11,068 nucleotides of DNA from contig JBHENW010000089.1 in NCBI GenBank assembly GCA_046261875.1, forward strand, positions 1 to 11,068, read 5' to 3'. Positions 7,001 to 10,929 of the stretch are shown here, in pieces. The translations under genes and the position numbers were made by a program. The notes below the pieces were generated by a model. That model did not search any database, had not been told where the DNA came from, and worked only from the letters and a program-made list of their open reading frames with translations. Numbering within the stretch: the stretch's first letter is position 1; the number at the start of each line of letters is the position of its first letter. Origin of the DNA: JBHENW01 sp046261875 (GTDB lineage: Bacteria; Acidobacteriota; Thermoanaerobaculia; UBA5066; Gp7-AA6).

Positions 7001-8927
7001 AGAGACGATCCACGTCCGGCGCTCCGGGGAACCGTCCAGCCATCCCGATGACCGCGATGCCGTCCCGCTCCGCGGTGCGTTTGCGGACGGGCGCCGGCAG
7101 CGCGGGCTGCGGGCGCGAGGGGTCGTCCAGGTAGGCCGCGAGCGAAGCGACCGTGGGATGCTCGAAGAGCCGCACGACCGGCAGGTCGAGGTCCAGCGCC
7201 CTGCAGAGGCGCGCGTGGACGGTGATCAAGTGCAGGGAGTTCCCCCCGAGGTCGAAGAAGTTCTCCTCCAGTCCGACCGCCGGACGGCCGAGCACCTCTT
7301 TCCAGACCGACGCGATGAGCGCTTCGTGGCGCCCGATCGCCGCGCGGCGCGGCTCGGCTCGCTCCGGGGGAGCGGAGGTGATCGCGGCGAGCGCGCCGCG
7401 GTCGATCTTCCCGGCGGGCGTCCGCGCCAGCGCTTCGGTGAATCGGAACTCCGACGGGATCATGTACGCAGGCAGCGACTCCGCGAGCCAGTCTCGCAAC
7501 TCCGCCCGGTCGGGGGGGGCGCTGCGGGGGACGATCCAGGCGGCGAGCCGTCTGTCCGAGCCCTCCCCCTCCAGCGCGACCGCAGCCGACCGGATCCCCG
7601 GGTGCCGCGCGAGAGCCGCCTCCACTTCCTCGGGCTCGATGCGGTGGCCCCGGAGCTTGACCTGCCGGTCGAAGCGCCCGAGATAGACCAGTTCCCCGTC
7701 GGTCCGCCGTTTCGCGCGGTCGCCCGTCCGATAGAGACGCGCCCCGGGCCGGCCCGAGAAGGGGTCGGGCACGAAGCGCTCGGCCGTCAGGTCCGGGCGC
7801 CGGCGATATCCCCGCGCGAGACCCTCCCCGCCGATGAAGACCTCACCGGGGTGCCCCGGCGAAACGGGTTCCCAGTTCCGATCCAGCAGGTGGATCTCCG
7901 TGCGTGAGATCGGCCGCCCGATCGGAACGGATTGCAGACGCGGGGGGAGGTCTCGCGGGATCCGGTAGGTCGCCGCGAACGTCGTCGTCTCGGTCGGCCC
8001 GTACCCATTGATGATCTCGGTGTCGGGCAGCCGCTCGAGAGCCTTGCGGACGTGGGCGAGGGAAAGGGCTTCGCCGCCGATCAGAAGCTGGCGAATCGGC
8101 CGCAACGCTTCGGGCTCCTCGTCGATGACCGCATTGAAGAGCGACGACGTCAGCCAGAGCGTGTTCACCGCTTCCCGGCGGATGACCTCTCCGAGCCGCC
8201 GGGGCGCCGGGAGCGGGTCGGGAAACAGGATGCACTGGCCGCCATGGAGCAGAGGCCCCCAGATCTCGAAGGTGGAAGCGTCGAAGGAGAGCGGGGCCAC
8301 GTGCAGGAAGACGCGGGATGGGTCGAAGCGCGCGTACTTCGCCCCGACGATCAGCCGCAGGATTCCGCGGTGCAGCACCTCCACGCCCTTGGGCTCGCCC
8401 GTCGTGCCGGAGGTGTAGAGCACGCACGCGATGTCGTCGGCCTTCGTCCGCGCGCTCGGGCTTTCCTTCCTTTCGGCGCCCGGCCCGGCCTTGGGCGCGT
8501 CCAGAAAGAGGACGGGCAAATCGGGGGGGGTCCTGTGCGCGTTGGCGGCGTCTACCAGGGCCAGGGACGCCCCCGCGTCACGGACCAGCCAGGCGATACG
8601 CTGCTCCGGCGCGTGAGGGTCGAGCGGGAGGTACGCCGCGCCGACCTTCCAGGTCGCCAGCAACCCCGCGATCGCCGCCGGAGTCCGCCCCGCGCAGACG
8701 GCCACCAGGGATCCCCGGCGCCCCCCGAGCTCCCGGATCTGGCGCGCGATCCGGGTCGCCTCGGCGTCCAGAGCGGCGTACGTGAGGACCGTCCCTTCCC
8801 CGCTGACGGCGGGGGCATCCGGGGTCCTCCGCGCTTGCGCTTCGAACACGGTCAGGACACTTTGAGGGCGAACGGCAGACTCGTGAGGTACCCCGGACTT
8901 GCCGGCCCCCGATGGCATGCGTTTCAT
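1..8927 (-). CDS. Hybrid NRPS-PKS initiating synthetase with AMT domain (3' end beyond window)
   Basis: This is a multidomain assembly-line enzyme that probably acts in the cytoplasm and builds the start of a peptide-polyketide. The frame runs without a stop from ATG 8927-8925 to the window edge, 2975 complete codons. An in-frame TAA at 8948-8946 limits the N-terminus. Domains in order with approximate residues: A1 24-515, T1 526-600, KS 622-1052, AT 1150-1500, ACP 1548-1622, aminotransferase (AMT) 1697-2160, C 2172-2612, A2 2626 to the edge. Linkers around the ACP are Ala/Pro-rich. There is no KR, DH or MT domain and no C domain or obvious docking segment before A1, so this should be the first protein of its line. 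The AMT-C-A block is known from mycosubtilin, iturin and microcystin synthetases, but a fatty-acyl ligase or polyketide precedes it there. No Shine-Dalgarno sequence precedes the ATG; a second in-frame ATG is three codons downstream (8918). Identity of the class is certain; the product is inferred. Confidence 0.97.
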   Translation of the reverse strand, partial: MKRMPSGAGKSGVPHESAVRPQSVLTVFEAQARRTPDAPAVSGEGTVLTYAALDAEATRIARQIRELGGRRGSLVAVCAGRTPAAIAGLLATWKVGAAYLPLDPHAPEQRIAWLVRDAGASLALVDAANAHRTPPDLPVLFLDAPKAGPGAERKESPSARTKADDIACVLYTSGTTGEPKGVEVLHRGILRLIVGAKYARFDPSRVFLHVAPLSFDASTFEIWGPLLHGGQCILFPDPLPAPRRLGEVIRREAVNTLWLTSSLFNAVIDEEPEALRPIRQLLIGGEALSLAHVRKALERLPDTEIINGYGPTETTTFAATYRIPRDLPPRLQSVPIGRPISRTEIHLLDRNWEPVSPGHPGEVFIGGEGLARGYRRRPDLTAERFVPDPFSGRPGARLYRTGDRAKRRTDGELVYLGRFDRQVKLRGHRIEPEEVEAALARHPGIRSAAVALEGEGSDRRLAAWIVPRSAPPDRAELRDWLAESLPAYMIPSEFRFTEALARTPAGKIDRGALAAITSAPPERAEPRRAAIGRHEALIASVWKEVLGRPAVGLEENFFDLGGNSLHLITVHARLCRALDLDLPVVRLFEHPTVASLAAYLDDPSRPQPALPAPVRKRTAERDGIAVIGMAGRFPGAPDVDRLWDNLLNGVDSISRFTDGQLRAAGADESLLAREGYVRARGVLEGVDLFDAAFFGIPPREAELTDPQHRIFLECAHEALERAACDPQRYRGSIGVFAGLSLNTYLLANLNAEPGFVQDLVEAYPSGAGAATMGNDKDFLPTRVSYKLNLTGPSLTVASACSTSLTAVALACQSLWAGECDVALAGGVSVSFPQVRGYLHTEGGMVSPDGRCRPFDAAGAGTVFGAGAGVVVLKRLKDAVADGDSIAAVIRGAAMNNDGSGKVGYAAPSVGAQASVIARAHAMAGVSPREITYVEGHGTGTPLGDPIEVAALTRAFRDGTSDAGFCALGSVKGNVGHLEAASGVTGLIKTVLALQHGVIPGTMHFEAPNPKLQLDGSPFFVSRASRPWITEGPRRAGVSSFGVGGTNVHLVLEQAPEPPPSGPSRPTQLLTLSARSAAALEAATAALLAALRRSPAVDLADVTHTLRTGRKAFPHRRIVVCDGLPAALQGLEAREGKHVAGGIAPPSSPGVVFLFPGQGTQFVGMGRALYESEADFRQRLDECAEVLTPLLGVDPRRILFPVPEERVAATARLEETALAQPILFSLEYSLAALWMSWGIRPAAMIGHSVGEYVAACVSGVMAPADALALLVERGRMMEALPPGGMLAVRLSSDALQPRLSPELSLSAVNASEQSVVSGPLAAIASLEERLAAEGIASRRLRSTRAFHSAMLDPMLSDFERVVSKVRLSAPRIPYVSNVSGAWIDAEEVRRSSYWSRHIRSTVRFADGLDEILRSPDRVLLEIGPGQTLSSLVRQRPGGKPDRILPPPGRGHDANLDHPCVIETLGRLWLAGVEVDWDAFTRGERRRRVPLPTYPFERKSFWVEPAARALRAASAVDTSARIEAPVVPVAASAIPAPVAAPERPAAPDPAAAALAVQRQLAETLSELSGIPAEQLDPRATFLELGLDSLFLTQASQAFSRKFDLRISFRELLEDHATLEALAGHVARMRPALPVPPPPAPRPDAAPVAGDDPLAARLAALERLVAERLGGAPAPPAAAAPPGEKPQPRTEATRSFSAFGPYKPIEKAASAGLTPKQERYLAEFTARYTARTAESKRLTQENRARFADPRAAAGFRQQWKELVYPIVATRSAGCRLWDVDGNEYVDLLNGFGLNLFGHSPEFVTEAVRAQLDLGVEIGPQSPDALRVATAISEMAGVERVTFCNTGSEAVMAALRLARTVTGRKKIALFAGSYHGTFDEVLVRGIRRGETNASMPIAPGIPEEKVANVLVLEYGSDEALRVLQAQAGDLAALLVEPVQSRHPDLQPREFLHAVRAITEKSGTALIFDEVITGFRVHPGGAQAWFGVRADLVTYGKVVGGGMPIGVLAGRPEFMDALDGGFWSYGDGSFPETGVTFFAGTFVRHPIAMAAAEAVLGHLRAEGPALQERLNEKAARFTEALNDLFARQSLPVHVQRFGSILYLAFPSELKLAGLFHYHLRAKGVHILEGFPCFLTTAHTEADLRLVLRAFEETISEMQEAGFLPEPRLSVAAAGSAALRVPLTEAQKEVFLAAQMGPEASCAFNESVTVTFRGDLDRDILRAAFRELVARHDALRARFDPSGDHQVIDPQAPLEMSFLDLSEETEEARTERLSKLLDEEARTPFDLRTAPLLRARLVKVGEGSHQLLLTAHHLVCDGWSTNVLLEEAAELYSSGIRRQEPPLEPAASFAEYAAQEREDQDAASRSESYWLGRFSTLPSPLELPLDRPRPPVKSDRGATERRLLDPALTRAVRTAGAREGATLFATLLAAFEVLLHRLTGQRDLVVGVPAAGQSRTGAEDLVGHCVNFLPVRAAVSPRSSFRNHLRETRARILEAYENQAFTYGSLVRRLALPRDPSRLPIVEVQFNLEKLSGGSRWQGLSVTADANPKAFVNFDLFFNVVETDAGLVLDCDYNAELFEAETVRRWLAHFETLLAAAAGNPDEKIAALPLVAGAERLRLVQGGEAQSEYPRETPVHRLIEARAERSPDRVAAVYGDSEVTYRELNERANRVARHLMRLGAGPGQTVAVCIPRSIEMLVGLLAALKSGAAYLPIDPDHPAPRKRFILRDASAGYVLTLHESAEDIPAGVREVALDADAIARESSVDPAVPIFPESLAYVIYTSGSTGGPKGVEVPHRALANLLHAIGRQTGFTERDSVLAVTTVSFDIAALEWMLPLVCGGCVVLAGRQAAADGARLRDLLKSSGATYLQATPATWQLLIAAGWEGTPGLTMLCGGEALPRPLANALASRPGRLWNMYGPTETTIWSAAGPAQAGEGPVPLPGPIANTGLYVLDASLEPAPPGVAGELFIGGEGLARGYRGQ
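1092..2414 (-). other. Condensation domain C
   Basis: Residues about 2172-2612, opening VPLTEAQKEVFLAAQ. It should form the amide between the ACP-bound diamino chain and the amino acid on the next carrier. The active-site motif is intact: HHLVCDG at 2306-2312, with the second histidine H2307 as the catalytic base. GHCVNFLPVR resembles the form seen in condensation domains that accept chains from PKS modules; subtype assignment would need a tree. There is no sign of epimerisation or heterocyclisation motifs (a cyclisation domain would have DxxxxD). Confidence 0.93.
2448..3839 (-). other. PLP aminotransferase domain AMT (GSA-aminotransferase type)
   Basis: Residues about 1697-2160. It belongs to the class III PLP aminotransferases related to glutamate-1-semialdehyde aminotransferase, as found inside mycosubtilin, iturin and microcystin (McyE) synthetases, where it replaces the beta-keto oxygen of an ACP-bound chain with an amine. 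The characteristic N-terminal extension is present: PYKPIEK at 1698, then a GLTPKQERYL-like helix and a SKRLTQENRARFADPRA-like stretch. The core has WDVDGNEYVD, FGHSPEF, NTGSEAVMAALRLAR, the pyridine-binding D1964 in FDEVITGFR and the PLP lysine K1992 in TYGKVVGGGMPIG. The 28-residue Asp-Lys spacing matches the family. The amino donor cannot be read from sequence. Confidence 0.94.
4062..4286 (-). other. Acyl carrier domain ACP
   Basis: Residues about 1548-1622. The phosphopantetheine serine is S1586 in LELGLDSLFLTQ. The carrier is flanked on both sides by low-complexity Ala/Pro-rich linkers of about 40-60 residues. The downstream linker contains an 8-base C run on the coding strand. It would hold the 4-amino-3-keto chain while the adjacent AMT domain works on it. 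Confidence 0.92.
4428..5480 (-). other. Acyltransferase domain AT, malonyl predicted
   Basis: Residues about 1150-1500, including the post-AT linker. The domain loads the extender unit onto the ACP. FPGQGTQ is at 1154-1160, the active serine is S1247 in GHSVGEY, and the catalytic histidine is H1346 in RAFHSAM. The AFH form of the fourth substrate motif is that of malonyl-CoA domains; methylmalonyl domains usually have YASH. The post-AT linker ends with the conserved YPFERKSFW at 1492-1500. A long Ala/Pro/Val linker follows directly, so no reductive domain is inserted and the beta-keto group is left intact for the aminotransferase. Confidence 0.93.
5772..7064 (-). other. Ketosynthase domain KS
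   Basis: Residues about 622-1052, opening GIAVIGMAGRFPG. It takes the aminoacyl group from T1 and performs the decarboxylative Claisen condensation with malonyl-ACP. The catalytic triad is complete: C800 in ASACSTS, H936 in EGHGTGT and H976 in KGNVGHLEAASG, with normal spacing of 136 and 40 residues. The domain closes with the usual GVGGTNVHLVLE around residue 1048. Active Cys rather than Gln means it is a condensing KS, not a decarboxylating loading KS. Its substrate would be an aminoacyl thioester, as in the known NRPS-to-PKS switch modules. Confidence 0.95.
7128..7352 (-). other. Peptidyl carrier domain T1
   Basis: Residues about 526-600. The motif FFDLGGNSLHL holds the phosphopantetheine serine at S564 (bases 7236-7238). 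It should carry the A1-activated amino acid to the following KS. The sequence ends in the usual helix (LFEHPTVASLAAYL) and a short Pro-rich linker to the KS. Asn in GGNS, where NRPS carriers often have His or Asp, is common in carriers that hand over to PKS or hybrid modules; that reading is an inference. Confidence 0.92.
7383..8858 (-). other. Adenylation domain A1, loading, valine predicted
   Basis: Residues about 24-515 of the synthetase. The domain activates a carboxylic acid as its adenylate and transfers it to T1. The A3 core YTSGTTGEPKG is at 171-181, the A4 stretch SFDASTFEIW starts at 214, A5 NGYGPTE is at 307-313 and the A10 lysine (AGKID) is K507. Aligned by eye with the gramicidin S phenylalanine domain, the specificity residues are D216, A217, F220, W258, L282, G284, G308, T316, F317 and K507, i.e. 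DAFWLGGTFK. The classical valine signature, from memory, is DAFWIGGTFK, so valine or a close branched aliphatic amino acid is predicted. D216 is the residue that binds the alpha-amino group, which argues against a fatty or aryl acid starter. No condensation domain lies upstream, so this is a loading domain. Confidence 0.9.
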
Positions 8928-9083
8928 AAGTGAACAGACAGAATCTTAGCGCCGGAAGGGGCCAAACGACATAGCACATTCGCGCTTTCGAGCCGCCTGC
9001 CGAGCGCCCGGCGTTCCGGTGCGTGTCGACGGGGAGCCTAGAATGACGCCGCGCATGAGACCGATCTCCGGTGAGGCGACGCG
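8928..9083. promoter_or_regulatory. Divergent intergenic region between synthetase and ispF
   Basis: Transcription starts for both directions must lie here or inside the flanking genes. On the plus strand TAGAAT (9039-9044) is a 5-of-6 match to a sigma70 -10 box, about 40 bases before ispF. The best -35 partner, TTCCGG at 9014-9019, is poor and 19 bases away. On the minus strand TAAGAT (8948-8943) is a possible -10 for the synthetase; it has no convincing -35, and it would start the transcript about 9 bases before the ATG. I see no operator palindrome or riboswitch. Confidence 0.35.
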
Positions 9084-9575
9084 ATGAGCCGGATGCGGAT
9101 CGGGACCGGTTTCGACGCCCACCCCTTCGGCGGTCCCGGGCCCGTCCGTATCGGCGGCGTGGACGTGCCTCACCCGGCCGGGTTGAAGGGCCACTCCGAC
9201 GGCGACGTCCTGCTTCACGCGCTGGCCGATGCGATCCTCGGGGCGGCCGGCTTGCCGTCGCTCGGCGAACAGTTCCCGGACACCGACCCCGCGTGGCGCG
9301 GCGCCGACAGCGCCTGGCTGCTCGCACGGGTATACGGGAAGGCGAAAGACCGGGGTCTCGAGCTCATCCATGCCGATGCGGTGGTCGTGGCGGAAACTCC
9401 CCGGCTGGCGCATCTGCGCGAGAGGCTGTGCTCTCGCATCGCCGAAGTGCTCGACGTGCCCGTCGATCGGATCGGCGTGCGCGGCACGAGCAGCAACGGG
9501 CTCGGCTTCACCGGTCGCGGTGAGGGAATCGCCGCCATCGCGGTGGTTCTCCTCGGGGAGCCGGAGGGCGGATGA
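9084..9575 (+). CDS. ispF: 2-C-methyl-D-erythritol 2,4-cyclodiphosphate synthase
   Basis: IspF catalyses the fifth step of the MEP isoprenoid pathway, releasing CMP to form the cyclodiphosphate. The 163-residue product has the usual length. The zinc ligands are D11 and H13 (GFDAH) and H45 in the signature GHSDGDVLLHALADAILGA, followed by FPDTD at 64-68 and the C-terminal GFTGRGEGIA at 141-150. The residue equivalent to E. coli E135, an acidic magnesium ligand in the TTTEKLGF loop, is N138 here (TSSNGLGF). The start at 9084 is preceded by GTGAGG at 9071-9076; ATG 9093 is an alternative. The stop overlaps the rlmB start by ATGA, so the two are co-translated. IspD, often adjacent, is not in the window. 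Confidence 0.96.
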   Translation: MSRMRIGTGFDAHPFGGPGPVRIGGVDVPHPAGLKGHSDGDVLLHALADAILGAAGLPSLGEQFPDTDPAWRGADSAWLLARVYGKAKDRGLELIHADAVVVAETPRLAHLRERLCSRIAEVLDVPVDRIGVRGTSSNGLGFTGRGEGIAAIAVVLLGEPEGG

Positions 9576-10303
9576 TCGTCTCGGGCCTCCATCCCGTTCT
9601 CGAAGCCGTCCGAAGGAGACCGCGGGACATCGAATGGGTTCTCGTGGATTCGGAGCGGCGCGACCACAGGATCCGCGAGCTCAAGGAGGCCTGCCGGGAC
9701 TCCCGGGTCCCTCTGCGATACGGGGATCGCGCGCTTCTCGACCGCACCGCGGGGGCGCGGCACCAGGGCGTCGCCGCCCGCCTGGCTGTTCGGTCCTTTC
9801 TGCCCGAGCCGGAGGCGGCGGCGGGCGAAAAGGGCGACCGGCTCCTCTTCGTCCTGGACGGGATCCAGGATCCCCACAACCTGGGGGCGATCCTCCGGGT
9901 CGCCGAAGCGGTCGGCGCGCGCGTCCTCGTACCGGAACGGGGGTCGGCGCCCCTCTCCGAGGCCGTTTCCCGCAGCTCGGCCGGGGCGGTCGAGCGGGTC
10001 CCGGTCGTCCGGGCCGGAAACATGCGGCGCGCGATCGACCGCTTGAAAGAGGATGGGTTCCAGGTCGTGGGACTCGACGCCGGGGGGGACGACCTCTACG
10101 GGCTGGACCTGACGGGGGACCTCGCCCTGGTCCTGGGAGGGGAGGGAAAGGGGATTCGCCGGCTGGTCCGGGAGGGCTGCGACCGGCTCGCCCGGCTGCC
10201 CATGCGGGGGGCGCTGGGCTCCCTGAACGTCTCGACGGCCGCCGCCGCGGCGGGCTATGAGGCCCTCAGGCAGCGTCGAATCTCACGGAAAGGCCTTGCA
10301 TGA
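9572..10303 (+). CDS. rlmB: TrmH/SpoU-family RNA 2'-O-methyltransferase, probably 23S rRNA G2251 methylase
   Basis: A SPOUT methyltransferase that transfers a methyl group from S-adenosylmethionine to a ribose 2'-OH. The 243-residue protein has the RlmB layout: an N-terminal substrate-binding part opening SGLHPVLEAV with RHQGVAAR at 63-70, then a knotted catalytic domain. SpoU motif 1 is LDGIQDPHNLGAILR, with the key N103 and R109. Motif 2 is LVLGGEGKGIRRLV at about 186-199. Motif 3 is LPMRGALGSLNVSTA at 209-223. The start overlaps the ispF stop (ATGA) and has GGAGGG at 9563-9568. Its position before the tRNA-tuf cluster is common. RlmB over TrmH is favoured by the N-terminal domain; exact target is inferred. 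Confidence 0.9.
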   Translation: MIVSGLHPVLEAVRRRPRDIEWVLVDSERRDHRIRELKEACRDSRVPLRYGDRALLDRTAGARHQGVAARLAVRSFLPEPEAAAGEKGDRLLFVLDGIQDPHNLGAILRVAEAVGARVLVPERGSAPLSEAVSRSSAGAVERVPVVRAGNMRRAIDRLKEDGFQVVGLDAGGDDLYGLDLTGDLALVLGGEGKGIRRLVREGCDRLARLPMRGALGSLNVSTAAAAAGYEALRQRRISRKGLA

Positions 10304-10324
10304 CGATATTTGGGCTGCTAGACT
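10296..10324 (+). promoter_or_regulatory. Probable sigma70 promoter of the tRNA-tuf operon
   Basis: TTGCAT (10296-10301) and TAGACT (10319-10324) are separated by exactly 17 bases. TGC directly precedes the -10, an extended -10 element. The bases after it (CCCCGG) are GC-rich, the discriminator typical of stable-RNA promoters under stringent control. The -35 box overlaps the last codons of rlmB. The start site would fall near 10331, about 47 bases before the first tRNA. Confidence 0.6.
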
Positions 10325-10353
10325 CCCCGGTTCGCGCCTGTCGGGAAGAGTCT
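10320..10353 (+). terminator. Imperfect hairpin after rlmB, possible weak terminator
   Basis: AGACTC/GAGTCT (6 bp) and CCCG/CGGG (4 bp) stack with an AA bulge and a 12-base loop, followed by GCTCTTT. The T tract is poor. The left arm begins inside the -10 of the tRNA promoter, so only transcripts reading through from rlmB could form the full hairpin; those starting near 10331 would not. This is an inference from layout. Confidence 0.3.
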
Positions 10354-10377
10354 GCTCTTTGAAGGCCGGCGAAGTCG

Positions 10378-10452
10378 GCCGGCGTAGCTCAATGGTAGAG
10401 CATCCGATTTGTAATCGGAAGGTTGCGGGTTCGAGTCCCATCGCCGGCTCCA
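10378..10452 (+). tRNA. tRNA-Thr (anticodon TGT)
   Basis: Acceptor GCCGGCG pairs with CGCCGGC at 10442-10448, discriminator T, and an encoded CCA follows at 10450-10452. The D stem is GCTC/GAGC. The anticodon stem TCCGA/TCGGA holds the loop TTTGTAA, anticodon TGT at 10410-10412. The T arm GCGGG-TTCGAGT-CCCAT has one C/A mismatch and one G/T pair, which is unusual. A 5-bp leader hairpin (10364-10380) overlaps the first three acceptor bases and would have to open for processing. It is the first gene of the Thr-Tyr-Gly-Thr-tuf series. Confidence 0.95.
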
Positions 10453-10525
10453 AGCGAGCGCCGGTGGGCGCGGTGGAAGAGGATGCGGGCGGCCTTCCGC
10501 GGCGAGCGCGGTTTCTTTCGAGCTC

Positions 10526-10612
10526 GGGCAGGTGGCCGAGTGGTTAATGGCAGCAGACTGTAAATCTGCCGCGCTTCGCGCTACGGAGGTTCGAATCCTT
10601 CCCTGCCCACCA
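10526..10612 (+). tRNA. tRNA-Tyr (anticodon GTA)
   Basis: Class II tRNA. Acceptor GGGCAGG pairs with CCTGCCC at 10602-10608, then A and an encoded CCA. The anticodon stem GCAGA/TCTGC encloses CTGTAAA, anticodon GTA at 10560-10562. The long variable arm GCGCTTCGCGC is self-complementary, as expected for tyrosine tRNAs. The T arm GGAGG-TTCGAAT-CCTTC contains the standard TTCGAAT loop. Confidence 0.97.
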
Positions 10613-10619
10613 AAGGAGC

Positions 10620-10708
10620 GGGAGTCGGGAGTCGAGAATCGGTAATCGGGAATCGAGACGAGCGAATCACGTTCGACTATCGACTTCCGATTTCCGATTC
10701 ACGATTAC
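10620..10708. repeat. Degenerate heptamer array in inverted orientation
   Basis: From 10620 to about 10668 the sequence runs in 7-base steps of GRGARTC type: GGGAGTC, GGGAGTC, GAGAATC, GGTAATC, GGGAATC, then two decayed units. From 10674 to 10708 there are five units of the complementary type: CGACTAT, CGACTTC, CGATTTC, CGATTCA, CGATTAC. The two arms can fold into a long imperfect hairpin between tRNA-Tyr and tRNA-Gly. It has no coding potential. Confidence 0.8.
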
Positions 10709-10725
10709 GGCGGCGATCGCCGCGT

Positions 10726-10800
10726 GCGGGAGTAACTCAGGGGTAGAGTCACAGCCTTCCAAGCTGTTGGTCGCGGGTTCGAATCCCGTCTCCCGCTCCA
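10726..10800 (+). tRNA. tRNA-Gly (anticodon TCC)
   Basis: Acceptor GCGGGAG pairs with CTCCCGC at 10790-10796, discriminator T, and an encoded CCA follows. The anticodon stem ACAGC/GCTGT encloses CTTCCAA, anticodon TCC at 10758-10760. The T arm GCGGG-TTCGAAT-CCCGT is canonical apart from one terminal G/T pair. It is the third tRNA of the operon. Confidence 0.97.
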
Positions 10801-10838
10801 GGGAGCCACGCCGAGAGGAGTAGCGAGGAACTTTCCAC

Positions 10839-10914
10839 GCCCACGTAGCTCAGTTGGTAGAGCACGTCCTTGGTAAGGACGAGGTCACCAGTTCAATCCT
10901 GGTCGTGGGCTCCA
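10839..10914 (+). tRNA. tRNA-Thr (anticodon GGT)
   Basis: Acceptor GCCCACG pairs with CGTGGGC at 10904-10910, discriminator T, and an encoded CCA follows. The anticodon stem CGTCC/GGACG encloses TTGGTAA, anticodon GGT at 10872-10874. The T arm ACCAG-TTCAATC-CTGGT is fully paired. Its 3' end lies 15 bases before the tuf start, so both are processed from one transcript. Confidence 0.97.
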
Positions 10915-10929
10915 TTGCGAGGGTGAGAG

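Noticed and set aside
7383..8858. A1 as a fatty-acyl or aryl-acid ligase, as in the loading end of mycosubtilin synthetase
   Set aside because: The amine-binding Asp (D216) and the amino-acid type A4 and A5 motifs are present and the signature matches valine.
8946..9413. Minus-strand open frame of 155 codons over ispF
   Set aside because: It is the antisense of ispF, which has all its family motifs on the plus strand.
10453..10525. Extra small RNA or tRNA between tRNA-Thr(TGT) and tRNA-Tyr
   Set aside because: The spacer has no cloverleaf, no TTCGA T-loop of its own and no clear hairpin.
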